DNA from: Epilithonimonas tenax DSM 16811
Lineage (GTDB): Bacteria > Bacteroidota > Bacteroidia > Flavobacteriales > Weeksellaceae
Assembly: GCF_000428485.1 (NCBI RefSeq)
Contig: NZ_AUAA01000017.1
Span: 1 to 64,000, forward strand
Length of the DNA: 64,000 nucleotides
Reading direction: 5' to 3'
The translations under genes were made by a program, and so were the position numbers. This document shows positions 25,824-34,648 of the stretch, piece by piece; within the stretch, counting starts at the first letter, position 1, and each line of letters starts with the position of its first letter. The notes under the pieces are model-generated. The model saw only the letters and a list, made by a program, of their open reading frames with translations. It searched no databases and was not told the origin of the DNA.

Positions 25824-27725
25824 ATGAATCAAAAAGAACAATTGATGCATTCAGGATTTCAAATTTTGGAAACCGAAAATCAAGATAATAAATTGCTTGA
25901 TTTTTTAAAAGAAAATTATCCGTCTATCATACGTGATAACGAAATCAATGTAAACGAATTAAAGGCTTTATCGGGTTTACCTGTTGACGAAAAAGTAAAT
26001 GGTTATGGTCTTAATTTCATCGGCAGAAACGTGGCACGAGCAAAATATGCCACCAAAACTACAAAAGAAGTCAAGGTAAATTATAACCAATCTAAAAATT
26101 TTGACACCACCCAAAATCTTGTTCTAAAAGGTGATAATCTTGAAAGCTTGAAAATTTTGAAATCACATTATAGCGGAGCAATAAAGTGTATTTATATCGA
26201 CCCGCCTTACAATACCAAAAACGACGAGTTTGTGTATCCCGATAAATTTGACAAAGAAGAAGCAGAAGTTTTGGGCTTGGCAAATCTAAGTGAAAATGAT
26301 ATGGAGCGGATGGAATTTAGTTTTAAAACCAAGCAATCTCACAATGGTTGGTTATCTTTTATGTATCCGCGTTTGCTTCTTGCGAGAGATTTGTTGGCGA
26401 AAGATGGTGTTATTTTTATTTCGATTGATGATAATGAGCAGGCGAATTTGAAATTGCTTTGTGATGAGATTTTTGGGGAGGAGAATTTTGTTGCAATTTT
26501 GCCAACAATTATGAATTTAAAAGGGAACAATGACGAGTTTGCTTTTGCTGGTACACACGAGTTCACTGTAGTTTATAGTAAAAATAAAGATAAATCTAAA
26601 TTTAGTGAGTTTAGAATTAATGAAGATGAAATTGAAGAATGGAAAACTGATGAATTAGGTTATTATAAAAAAGGAGCTAATTTAAAGGCGACTGGAACTA
26701 ATGCACCTAGAAATAAAAGACCAAATTTGTACTTTCCAATTTATTTGACATCAGATAATGATTGTTTTACATACAGAACTGATGAAAATGATTTAGAGGT
26801 TTTTCCAATTACAAATAACGAAGAAATGTCTTGGCGTTGGAGTAAGAATAAGTTTATTAATGAAAAGCATAATATTATTGTAATTAATGATGGTAATAGC
26901 TTTTCTATATATAAGAAACAAAGACCTAATCTAGGAGATATTCCTTCGAAAAAGCCTAAAACTATTTTTTACAAGCCCGAATATAGTAGTGGAAATGGAA
27001 CACAACAAATTAAAGATTTATTTGGAGATAAATTATTCACTAATCCTAAACCTCTTAATTTAATCAAAGATTTTTTTGAAATTTCCACAAATTCTAACGA
27101 CATCGTCCTAGACTTCTTCGCCGGTTCCGGAACAACAGGTCAAGCCGTAATGCAACTTAATGCAGAAGATGGTGGCAATCGAAAATTTATTCTTTGTCAG
27201 ATAGATGAACCTATTAAAAAAGACAAACCGGCGAATCAATTTTGTATTGATCATAATTTACCACCCGTTATTTCAAGCGTTACCATAGAACGTCTCAACC
27301 GAGCAGGAGAAAAAATAAAAACCGAATTAGAAACCGAAAATACCAAAACCGGAATGTTTGATGAAAACAAAAAACAAATTCCCGATATTGGCTACAAAGT
27401 TTTTGACACCACAGAAGCACCAGAATTAGAATTAAAAGAAGGTGGACAAATTATTTTTCCGAGTCTGGAAGAAGATGCTTTGTCTCGCATTTATAATATG
27501 ATTTTTTCGGTTGGGATAGATTCTCCAGTTTCTAGATTAGAATGTGTGGTGGAAAATTGCATCTACAAAATTGGCAACAATTATTATATTACCAATTCTG
27601 CTGATGCAAAAAATGAAGATATTACCAATGCTATAAAAAATGGAAAAGTGTTTGTTGATGGCTGGTCTGCAGGAATTAATACCACTTTACAACATTATAA
27701 AGAAGATGTGAAAATTGTGTTTTAG
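25824..27725 (+). CDS. mod: Type III DNA methyltransferase, Mod subunit
   Basis: 633 residues of the beta class of amino-methyltransferases: motif IV DPPYNT (from Asp126) comes before motif I LDFFAGSGTTGQAV (from about 429). Between them, about residues 225-415, lies the target-recognition region. It is noticeably more AT-rich and Asn/Lys-rich than the flanks, the usual sign of TRD exchange. The C-terminus (about 510-633) is the Mod-specific tail. It methylates adenine in an asymmetric site and gives Res its specificity. No simple-sequence repeat is present at the start, so no obvious phase variation. Active together with the upstream res. Confidence 0.94.
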   Translation: MNQKEQLMHSGFQILETENQDNKLLDFLKENYPSIIRDNEINVNELKALSGLPVDEKVNGYGLNFIGRNVARAKYATKTTKEVKVNYNQSKNFDTTQNLVLKGDNLESLKILKSHYSGAIKCIYIDPPYNTKNDEFVYPDKFDKEEAEVLGLANLSENDMERMEFSFKTKQSHNGWLSFMYPRLLLARDLLAKDGVIFISIDDNEQANLKLLCDEIFGEENFVAILPTIMNLKGNNDEFAFAGTHEFTVVYSKNKDKSKFSEFRINEDEIEEWKTDELGYYKKGANLKATGTNAPRNKRPNLYFPIYLTSDNDCFTYRTDENDLEVFPITNNEEMSWRWSKNKFINEKHNIIVINDGNSFSIYKKQRPNLGDIPSKKPKTIFYKPEYSSGNGTQQIKDLFGDKLFTNPKPLNLIKDFFEISTNSNDIVLDFFAGSGTTGQAVMQLNAEDGGNRKFILCQIDEPIKKDKPANQFCIDHNLPPVISSVTIERLNRAGEKIKTELETENTKTGMFDENKKQIPDIGYKVFDTTEAPELELKEGGQIIFPSLEEDALSRIYNMIFSVGIDSPVSRLECVVENCIYKIGNNYYITNSADAKNEDITNAIKNGKVFVDGWSAGINTTLQHYKEDVKIVF

Positions 27726-27748
27726 AAAACACATTCGAAAATTAATAT

Positions 27749-27783
27749 TATTGTTCTCAATATTAAAAATTTTTGTACTTTTG
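27749..27783 (+). promoter_or_regulatory. Promoter of rpsA
   Basis: TATTG (27749-27753), a 22-base spacer and TACTTTTG (27776-27783, perfect TAnnTTTG). Transcription near 27790 gives a leader of about 115 bases, long enough for the translational autoregulation known for S1 in other bacteria (the last point is inference). Confidence 0.65.
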
Positions 27784-27906
27784 CACTCACTTTTGTGAAC
27801 GTACTTTCGGCGAAGTAAAACATTAGCAATTAACAACTTCCATATTTTTCAGGATTCACAGCAAAGCCGAGGTCTGTAAGAATAGGAATACAAATTTTAT
27901 TAGAAA

Positions 27907-29715
27907 ATGTCAAAAGAGACAAATTCAGCAGAGGTTTTATTAAACCAAAACGTAGCACCAGAACAATTTGATTGGGATTCTTTCGAGTCTGGTCTTAACG
28001 CAGAAGACAGAAGCGAAAAAAAAGAATTGGAAGAAATCTACAACGGTTCTCTTAACAATCTTGCAGACAACGATGTAATCATCGGGAAAGTGGTAAGATT
28101 GACAGATAAAGAAGCCATCGTAGACATCAACTTCAAATCTGAAGGTGTGATCTCTCTAAACGAATTCCGTTACAACCAAGGTCTTAAAGTAGGCGATGAA
28201 GTTGAAGTAATGGTGGACAGAAGAGAGGACAAAACAGGACAATTACAGTTGTCTCACAGAAAAGCAAGAACGCTTAAAGCTTGGGATAGAGTAAACGAAC
28301 TTCACGAAACTGGAGAGATCGTAAACGGTTTTGTAAAATCTAGAACTAAAGGAGGTATGATCGTTGACGTTCACGGTATCGAAGCATTCTTACCAGGTTC
28401 TCAAATCGACGTTAAGCCAATTAAAGATTACGATCAGTTCGTAGGTAAAACTATGGAGTTCAAAGTGGTGAAAATCAACCCTGAGTTCAAAAACGTAGTG
28501 GTATCTCACAAAGCGTTGATCGAAGCGGATCTTGAAGGACAGAAGAGAGAGATCATCGGTCAATTAGAAAAAGGACAGGTTCTTGAAGGAACTGTTAAAA
28601 ATATTACTTCTTACGGTGTATTCGTAGATCTTGGAGGTGTTGACGGATTGATCCACATTACAGACCTTTCTTGGTCTAGAGTGAACCATCCATCTGAAAT
28701 CTTAGAAGACGGACAAACTGTGAAAGTGGTTATCCTTGATTTTGATGACGAGAAAACAAGAATCCAATTGGGTATGAAGCAATTAGAAGCTCATCCTTGG
28801 GATGCTCTTTCTGCTGACATGAAAGTTGGTGACAAAGTAAAAGGAAAAGTGGTTGTTCTTGCTGACTATGGTGCATTCGTAGAGATCGCTCCAGGTGTAG
28901 AAGGATTGATCCACGTTTCTGAAATGTCTTGGTCTACTCACTTGAGAAGCGCAGGAGATTTCGTAAAAGTAGGTGATGAGGTAGAAGCAGAAGTATTAAC
29001 TTTGGATAGAGAAGACAGAAAAATCTCTCTAGGTATCAAGCAATTGAACAAAGATCCTTGGGAAAATATCGAAGCTAAATATCCAGTAGGTTCAACTCAC
29101 GTTGGAACTGTAAGAAACTTTACCAACTTCGGAGTATTCGTAGAATTGGAAGAAGGAATTGATGGATTGATCTATATCTCAGACCTTTCTTGGACCAAGA
29201 AAATCAAACACCCATCTGAGTTCTGTGCAGTTGGAGATAAATTAGACGTGATCGTATTAGAACTTGATACGCAAGCAAGAAGATTGTCTCTAGGTCACAA
29301 ACAATTGACTGAGAATCCTTGGGATAAATTCGAAACTAAATACGCTGAAGGAACTGTACACGCTGGAAAAGCAACGGAAGTACACGACAAAGGTGCATCT
29401 ATCCAGTTCGAAGATGTAGAAGTTGAAGCATTTTGCCCATCTAGATTATTAGAGAAGGAAGACGGATCTAAAATCAAAAAAGGTGATGATGCGCAATTCA
29501 AAGTGATCGAATTCAACAAAGAATTCAAAAGAGTAGTTGTTTCTCACACAGGTATCTTCAGAGACGAGGAGAAAAAGAATGTGAGAGAATCTAACAACAA
29601 CAGATCTAACAATAATAACAATACATCATCTTCTTCTAACAACGAAGAAAAATCAACACTTGGTGATATCGATGTATTAGCAGAATTGAAAAGAAAAATG
29701 GAAGAAGGAAACTAA
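27907..29715 (+). CDS. rpsA: 30S ribosomal protein S1
   Basis: 602 residues with six S1 (OB-fold) domains, starting near 55, 135, 225, 310, 395 and 480. Domains 3-5 are the most canonical (SYGVFVDLGGVDGLIHITDL, then DYGAFVEIAPGVEGLIHVSE, then NFGVFVELEEGIDGLIYISD). The C-terminus has a low-complexity Asn/Ser tail (about 558-585) before LGDIDVLAELKRKMEEGN. S1 brings mRNA to the 30S subunit; in Bacteroidota, where Shine-Dalgarno sequences are weak, it is especially important. The codon choice is visibly more biased than in neighbours, as expected for a highly expressed gene. Confidence 0.97.
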   Translation: MSKETNSAEVLLNQNVAPEQFDWDSFESGLNAEDRSEKKELEEIYNGSLNNLADNDVIIGKVVRLTDKEAIVDINFKSEGVISLNEFRYNQGLKVGDEVEVMVDRREDKTGQLQLSHRKARTLKAWDRVNELHETGEIVNGFVKSRTKGGMIVDVHGIEAFLPGSQIDVKPIKDYDQFVGKTMEFKVVKINPEFKNVVVSHKALIEADLEGQKREIIGQLEKGQVLEGTVKNITSYGVFVDLGGVDGLIHITDLSWSRVNHPSEILEDGQTVKVVILDFDDEKTRIQLGMKQLEAHPWDALSADMKVGDKVKGKVVVLADYGAFVEIAPGVEGLIHVSEMSWSTHLRSAGDFVKVGDEVEAEVLTLDREDRKISLGIKQLNKDPWENIEAKYPVGSTHVGTVRNFTNFGVFVELEEGIDGLIYISDLSWTKKIKHPSEFCAVGDKLDVIVLELDTQARRLSLGHKQLTENPWDKFETKYAEGTVHAGKATEVHDKGASIQFEDVEVEAFCPSRLLEKEDGSKIKKGDDAQFKVIEFNKEFKRVVVSHTGIFRDEEKKNVRESNNNRSNNNNNTSSSSNNEEKSTLGDIDVLAELKRKMEEGN

Positions 29716-29740
29716 TCCAAAATTCTTTTTCAAATAAGAG

Positions 29741-29776
29741 AAACCGCCTTGTTTTTAACGAGGCGGTTTTATTTTG
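29741..29776 (+). terminator. Terminator of rpsA
   Basis: A 9-bp GC-rich stem (29741-29749 with 29761-29769) followed by TTTATTTT. Confidence 0.85.
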
Positions 29777-29963
29777 TCTTTAAATCATACTTGACTACCG
29801 AAAAATGTTTTAATATCAATGATTTACAGATAGTATTTTGTTTTAAATTTTAAAATCGATATTTCGATACAGATCAATTATGGATTTTCCTTTTTAGATA
29901 GATTGTCTACATATTCTGCTTTAAATATTATGTCGTAAATTCGCCGGCTCAAAAAAAATAGTT

Positions 29964-30947
29964 ATGGAGAAGAAAGATATATTAAAAGGCGTCTTGTTTG
30001 TCGGCATTGGTGCCAGTATTTACGGGATGTTGGCAACATTTGTGAAGTTATCTTACAAGGATGGTTTCACAACATCCGAGGTCACTACAGCGCAGTTTGT
30101 CTTGGGATTCTTAGGCCTTTTTATATTGAATGTCATACAAACCAAAACCTCAAAAAAAGAATTATCAAGGCCCAATTCAAAAGAAATCAGAATGCTGATG
30201 CTGGCAGGAACTTCTATGGGTTTCACCAGTTTGTTCTATTACATCGCTGTTCAATATATCAATGTTTCAATCGCTATCGTTTTGTTGATGCAATCTGTTT
30301 GGTTTAGCGTAGTTGTAGAAAGTTTCATCGCCAAAAAATTCCCGAATGCCAGAAAAGTCATTGCTGTCATCATCGTTTTGACAGGAACCGTTCTAGCCAC
30401 CAACCTGATCAATATGAAAGTCGAGATCGACTGGCACGGCATCTTCTGGGGCGTTTTGGCGGCCGCATCTTTCACGATGACGATGTTCACATCCAATACT
30501 TTAGCAACGCATCTTCCAGTTTTGAGAAAAAGTATGACGATGCTGACTGGCGGTTTGATTGTGGTACTTATATTTTTATTCTTCGCTCAAATTGGACCTT
30601 TGCATTTCGAAGGACTGAGATCTTTTTATCTTAATTTCACAGAAAACACACAGCACATTCGCCCATTCGATTATTCTATTTTTTGGACTTACGGATTTGT
30701 TCTGGCATTGTTTGGAACCATCATTCCACCGATTTTATTTAATGTAGGATTCCCGAAAGCAGGTTTGGGATTGGGAAGTATCATCTCATCTTTGGAACTT
30801 CCGGTTTCTGTAACGATGGCTTTTGTATTGTTAAAAGAAGAAGTCATTATGATCCAATGGCTTGGAATTGTACTAATACTATTCGCAATCGTCTTGATGA
30901 ATTTGCCATCCAAAAATGACAATCAGCCAACCAAATCTTATCATTGA
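29964..30947 (+). CDS. DMT-superfamily (EamA) transporter
   Basis: 327 residues with ten hydrophobic helices in two EamA halves (about 8-140 and 155-310); the helices are bounded by short basic loops. The first half has SIYGMLATFVKLSYKDGFTT and FYYIAVQYINVSIAIVLLM; the second ends GLGSIISSLELPVSVTMAFV before LKEEVIMIQWLGIVLIL, which is the family's typical end. These carriers export amino acids, purines or similar metabolites; the substrate cannot be read from sequence. Stands alone, with a strong terminator shared with the gene to its right. Confidence 0.92.
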   Translation: MEKKDILKGVLFVGIGASIYGMLATFVKLSYKDGFTTSEVTTAQFVLGFLGLFILNVIQTKTSKKELSRPNSKEIRMLMLAGTSMGFTSLFYYIAVQYINVSIAIVLLMQSVWFSVVVESFIAKKFPNARKVIAVIIVLTGTVLATNLINMKVEIDWHGIFWGVLAAASFTMTMFTSNTLATHLPVLRKSMTMLTGGLIVVLIFLFFAQIGPLHFEGLRSFYLNFTENTQHIRPFDYSIFWTYGFVLALFGTIIPPILFNVGFPKAGLGLGSIISSLELPVSVTMAFVLLKEEVIMIQWLGIVLILFAIVLMNLPSKNDNQPTKSYH

Positions 30948-30968
30948 TTTGACATATTGGCATAAAAA

Positions 30969-31000
30969 AACGTCTCATTTCGGAGACGTTTTTTTTTTTT
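30969..31000. terminator. Bidirectional terminator after the EamA gene
   Basis: AACGTCTC (30969-30976) pairs with GAGACGTT (30983-30990); long A run before and T run after. Confidence 0.85.
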
Positions 31001-31007
31001 ATATATA

Positions 31008-31277
31008 TTATTGTGCAGCGTTCTGCACATCTGTCTTCACTTCTTCAGCTTTATTCTTGAACTGTTCTGCCGTGTCATTGGCTTTGTCTTTCAACTGTTC
31101 TGCGGTCTGGCTTGCCTTATCTTTCAGGTCGTTTCCGAATTTCGTAAGATTATCTTTCGCTGTATTGATGGTGTCTTTTACTTTTTGCTGATCTTCCGGA
31201 GAAGATTTTTTGTATTTCCACCAAGCCAAAGCTCCTACACCTAACAACGCCAACAGGCCGTTTGTTTTATTTCCCAT
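31008..31277 (-). CDS. Small membrane-anchored protein with amphipathic 11-mer repeats (YtxH-like)
   Basis: 89 residues. A short N-terminal hydrophobic helix (NGLLALLGVGALAWWKY) is followed by a highly charged helix in which KDKASQTAEQL and KDKANDTAEQF repeat with an 11-residue period, as in apolipoprotein- or LEA-like proteins. The family is often linked to envelope or desiccation/osmotic stress, but here that is inference. Monocistronic; the ORF ends at the bidirectional terminator. Confidence 0.75.
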   Translation of the reverse strand: MGNKTNGLLALLGVGALAWWKYKKSSPEDQQKVKDTINTAKDNLTKFGNDLKDKASQTAEQLKDKANDTAEQFKNKAEEVKTDVQNAAQ

Positions 31278-31360
31278 GATATGATTTTTTTATTGTTAAT
31301 ATTAATTACTCAAGTTACAAGAAAAATTTGTGCCAACAATTTAATTTTCAGATATTTTTT

Positions 31361-31520
31361 GGCGTGTCCTTGCCAGAGCTTTGGCCAGGGCTGGGACCGC
31401 GCTGTCCGTTCCTATCTTTTTATTTTTTCAGAGGCTTGGGTTATCCATGAGGTTCGTTTCCGCAAAAAAAATAAAAAGGATAACCACTACCATCGCTCAC
31501 GCGCTTCGCAGAGTTGCACC
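31361..31520. repeat. Dispersed intergenic repeat, copy A
   Basis: Starts GGCGTGTCCTTGCC and has the GCGCTGTCCGTTCCTATC... pattern seen in repeats scattered through flavobacterial genomes. The centre is a long arm pair: a TATC-T-rich arm near 31408-31428 and the matching A-rich/GGATA arm near 31464-31483. Its layout (GC-rich flank, poly-T arm, variable loop, poly-A arm ending AAAAAGGAT, GC-rich flank) is like copies B and C, though the flanks differ. Confidence 0.5.
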
Positions 31521-31536
31521 TTTAGACATCATTACA

Positions 31537-32877
31537 TCATTTCAAATCCGAAAAAAGTTCAGCCAATTTTTTAGTCAATTCTCTTCGACTGAATTCATTA
31601 ATATTGGCAGGATTCCCAATCGCTTTCCCACTTTTCCATTCCTCATAAAGCGAAAAAACAAATTTCTGAATCTCCAAACTCTCCGAATAATCAAAATGTC
31701 TCCCAGCTTTGGTTTTTTCAAGAATCTTTTCTACATCCGCAGCTTTCGGTCCAAAAGAAATGATTTTCTTCCCAGTTGCTAGATATTCAAACAGCTTACC
31801 TGGGATGATGCCTATTGAACTATCGTTCGGGAAATTGGTGATCAACAGAAGATCAGAAGTTTCCATCTCTTTGACAGATGCATCGTGCGCCAGATAACCA
31901 AGATTCGCCATGTTGTTTTTCAGAACAGAATTCTCGATGGCGGTCAGGATTTTATCATCCACGCGTCCAACAAATTTCAGTTCAAAATCCTTAGCAAAAT
32001 TCTGATGTTTCTCACAAAGTGTAATCAACGCCTTCCAAAGATGCTCCGGATTTCTCAACTGCTCCAAAACGCCCACATAACTCAAAATGAATTTTGCAGA
32101 ATCGTTCATTTGTAAAATCGTTGAATGGTCAGTATCAGTTTTTACAATTTCATCATTTAACGATTCAACATTTTGATCAAACCCATTCGTTACACAGAAA
32201 GCATTCGCTCCATTTTTCCTGAAATTTTCAGCATCCGTGTAACTGGTTGCTAACGTCAAATCTGCATTTGTGAAAACAGATTTTTCCTGTTGTCTGTGTT
32301 TTTTATCAGAACCAGACGTCAGTTTCAAATGTTTATAATAGGAAATTTCTGTCCAAGGATCACGGAAATCTGCGACCCACTTTAAGTTTGGTAATTCCTT
32401 TTTCAACCCAAGACCTATCAAATGCAAACTATGTGGAGGACCAGTGGTGACAATGGTATCAATCTCATTTTCTTTCAAATATTGCTTCAAAAATTTGATC
32501 GATGGTTTCACCCAGAATTTCCTTGCATCCGGAATAAAAAAATTACCTCGGATGAAAATCGAAAGCTTAGAAACAAAAGACTGATTCTTCCCCACATCAA
32601 ACTGTCCACCTTTGAATTTCTTGTTACTCTTACTGAATTTTTCTGCAATCTGATAAGGCTCCCAAATAGGGGTTTTTATGATCTTCAGGTTTTTTGGGAC
32701 TTCTTTGAGCAAGGTCTCATCCACCAAAGGATAACTTGGGTTTTCTGGCGTGTAAATGATGGGTTCCCAACCAAATTCCGGAAGGTATTTTGCAAACTTC
32801 AGCCATCGCTGTACGCCAGGTCCGCCAGCTGGTGGCCAGTAATAGGTAAGAATTAAAACTTTTTTAGAATTTTCCAT
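31537..32877 (-). CDS. Glycosyltransferase (GT4-like, GT-B fold)
   Basis: 446 residues. The N-terminus VLILTYYWPPAGGPGVQRWL has the glycine-rich loop of GT4-type enzymes acting on nucleotide sugars. The middle has VTTGPPHSLHLIGLGLKK and WVADFRDPWTEISYYKHL. The C-terminal donor-binding half has FILSYVGVLEQLRNPEHLW, LKFVGRVDD, and the E...E-type segment with SIGIIPGKLFEYLATGKKII. It probably builds a surface polysaccharide or glycan; sugar and acceptor are not readable. It stands outside any visible polysaccharide cluster and is divergent from the bestrophin gene. Confidence 0.88.
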   Translation of the reverse strand: MENSKKVLILTYYWPPAGGPGVQRWLKFAKYLPEFGWEPIIYTPENPSYPLVDETLLKEVPKNLKIIKTPIWEPYQIAEKFSKSNKKFKGGQFDVGKNQSFVSKLSIFIRGNFFIPDARKFWVKPSIKFLKQYLKENEIDTIVTTGPPHSLHLIGLGLKKELPNLKWVADFRDPWTEISYYKHLKLTSGSDKKHRQQEKSVFTNADLTLATSYTDAENFRKNGANAFCVTNGFDQNVESLNDEIVKTDTDHSTILQMNDSAKFILSYVGVLEQLRNPEHLWKALITLCEKHQNFAKDFELKFVGRVDDKILTAIENSVLKNNMANLGYLAHDASVKEMETSDLLLITNFPNDSSIGIIPGKLFEYLATGKKIISFGPKAADVEKILEKTKAGRHFDYSESLEIQKFVFSLYEEWKSGKAIGNPANINEFSRRELTKKLAELFSDLK

Positions 32878-32966
32878 GTAAGAATTTCGGCTTCATCAAA
32901 CTATTCAGTAAATTTATCTGCTTTTTTGAAAGGTCTAAAATAGGACTTTTTATAATTTATTTTATC

Positions 32967-33890
32967 ATGATCATAAGAGAAAGAACCAACTGGTTGAAAA
33001 TGCTTTTTATCTGGAGGGGTTCTGTGCTGCTCAAGATCATCCCACAACTATTGATCATCACGCTTTTTTCTGTGGTCGTCCTGTATCTCAAAGGTACTAT
33101 TTATGATTACAAGGTGCACCTGAATCCCGCGATCTTCACTTTGCTGGGGTTGTCTCTGGCTATCTTTATGGGCTTTTGCAACTCTGCCAGCTACGATCGT
33201 TATTGGGAAGGGCGCAAGCTTTGGGGGTTGCTGATCATAGAAACCAGATCTTTGACAAGGCAGGTTCTAACTTTGATCAATGGTGATGCGCCGGACGCCA
33301 AAATCAAGAAGGAAGAGTTTGTGAAAATGATTGCTGCTTTTTGCTGGACGCTCAATTTTCAATTGAGAAAAAAAGACGATCACAGCAAGCTTCACGACTT
33401 GCTTTCAACAGAGAATTTTGAAAGGATAAAAGACAAACAGTTCAAACCGATTATCTTACTGGACTTTATGGGAGAATGGATCAATACTCAGAACCAGCAG
33501 CAGAATATAGACACTATTGTATTGACTTCTCTGGATCACCAGCTCAATCAATTATCGAGTATCGTTGGCGGTTGTGAGAGGATTGCAGGGACGCCTTTGC
33601 CTTTTGCATACAGCATTTTGCTGCATCGTACTGTTTATCTTTACTGCTTCTGGCTTCCGTTCGGTCTGGTAGATGTAGTAGGGTTTATGATGCCAATCAT
33701 CGTTCTGTTTATCAGCTATACCTTTATCGCTTTGGATGCGATCATTCAGGAGATAGGCGAGCCTTTTGGTGAAGAGGAAAATGACCTCGCGCTCAATACG
33801 CTTTGCAGAACAATCCAGTTCTCGATCTTTGAACAAGCGGAGATTCCTCAGCCAAAACTTGTCGTTTCAAAATCTTATTTTATAGACTAA
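32967..33890 (+). CDS. Bestrophin-family anion channel
   Basis: 307 residues, normal for bacterial bestrophins. The N-terminus NWLKMLFIWRGSVLLKIIPQ and the first helices match the family, with the neck region FTLLGLSLAIFMGFCNSASY followed by DRYWEGRKLWG. The C-terminal half has PLPFAYSILLHRTVYLYCFW and IGEPFGEEENDLALNTLCRT, also conserved. These form pentameric inner-membrane channels. The next gene begins on the base after its stop, so the two are tightly coupled. Confidence 0.92.
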   Translation: MIIRERTNWLKMLFIWRGSVLLKIIPQLLIITLFSVVVLYLKGTIYDYKVHLNPAIFTLLGLSLAIFMGFCNSASYDRYWEGRKLWGLLIIETRSLTRQVLTLINGDAPDAKIKKEEFVKMIAAFCWTLNFQLRKKDDHSKLHDLLSTENFERIKDKQFKPIILLDFMGEWINTQNQQQNIDTIVLTSLDHQLNQLSSIVGGCERIAGTPLPFAYSILLHRTVYLYCFWLPFGLVDVVGFMMPIIVLFISYTFIALDAIIQEIGEPFGEEENDLALNTLCRTIQFSIFEQAEIPQPKLVVSKSYFID

Positions 33891-34451
33891 ATGAATTATT
33901 TTTCAGAACAAAATTTTACAAAAACCGATTCCGAAAAACTGGAAAAAGCTGATTATGAACATTGTGTATTTACAGCTATCAATTTTTCCGGCCAGGATCT
34001 GTCAGGTTTCAAATTCTCAGACTGCGATTTCAAAGATTGTGATCTCAGTAATGCAAAGATCCATCAGACGGCTTTTCGGGATGTTGTTTTCAAAAATTGC
34101 AAAATGATAGGACTCAGTTTTGATGAGGCGCATTCCTTCAATATCGCTTTCAGTTTTGAAGACTGTATTCTGGATCATTCCTCATTTTATCAATTGGATA
34201 TCAGGAAAACAAACTTCAAAAATTGCAGTATGAAAGCAACGGATTTTACAGAAGCCAACCTTTCAAATTCATTTTTCGATCAGTCCAATTTGGCGGACGC
34301 TGTTTTTGACAGAACCATCCTGGACAACGCTAATCTCAAAAAAGCCATCAATTTTTCCATTAATCCAGCAAAAAATCAACTCAAAAAAACCAAATTTGCA
34401 AAAGATAATCTCGTAGGATTATTGGACACGTTACAAATTATTATCGATTGA
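33891..34451 (+). CDS. Pentapeptide-repeat protein (Qnr-like fold)
   Basis: 186 residues built of A(D/N)LxX-type five-residue repeats, for example FKFSDCDFKDCDLSNAKIHQ and later ATDFTEANLSNSFFDQSNLA. The length and even spread of repeats resemble the Qnr/MfpA class of right-handed beta-helix proteins that mimic DNA and protect gyrase. No proof of a quinolone effect can be drawn from sequence. Its ATG directly follows the bestrophin stop. Why it is coupled to an anion channel is unknown. Confidence 0.85.
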   Translation: MNYFSEQNFTKTDSEKLEKADYEHCVFTAINFSGQDLSGFKFSDCDFKDCDLSNAKIHQTAFRDVVFKNCKMIGLSFDEAHSFNIAFSFEDCILDHSSFYQLDIRKTNFKNCSMKATDFTEANLSNSFFDQSNLADAVFDRTILDNANLKKAINFSINPAKNQLKKTKFAKDNLVGLLDTLQIIID

Positions 34452-34462
34452 CCTAGTCCAGA

Positions 34463-34538
34463 TTTTGGCAGCTTGATCCGTCTTCCGCGCCCCATCTTTT
34501 TTTGGCCAAAAAGGATTTTTGCTCAAGTCGGGCTGCAG
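34463..34538. repeat. Dispersed intergenic repeat, copy B
   Basis: TTTTGGCAGCTT-ATCCG-CTTCCG at the left and CTCAAGTCGGGCTGCAG at the right are shared with copy C at 55548. The centre here is a short hairpin CTTTTTTTGGCCAAAAAGG. Confidence 0.65.
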
Positions 34539-34648
34539 TTACAACATCAAAATAACACCAACATAACAATATTATTGAATGAGTACAAAGATAGGTTGGT
34601 TGACAAAAGAAGGACAATTAAAAAAACAACAAAATAAAAAACATCCAT

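Noticed and set aside
22866-27725. Phase-variable simple repeats in the restriction system
   Set aside because: I looked for tandem short repeats at the starts and inside both genes and saw none of useful length.
31281-31574. Open frame of 97 codons on the plus strand
   Set aside because: It runs through the intergenic repeat and the end of the glycosyltransferase; the product has no recognisable pattern.
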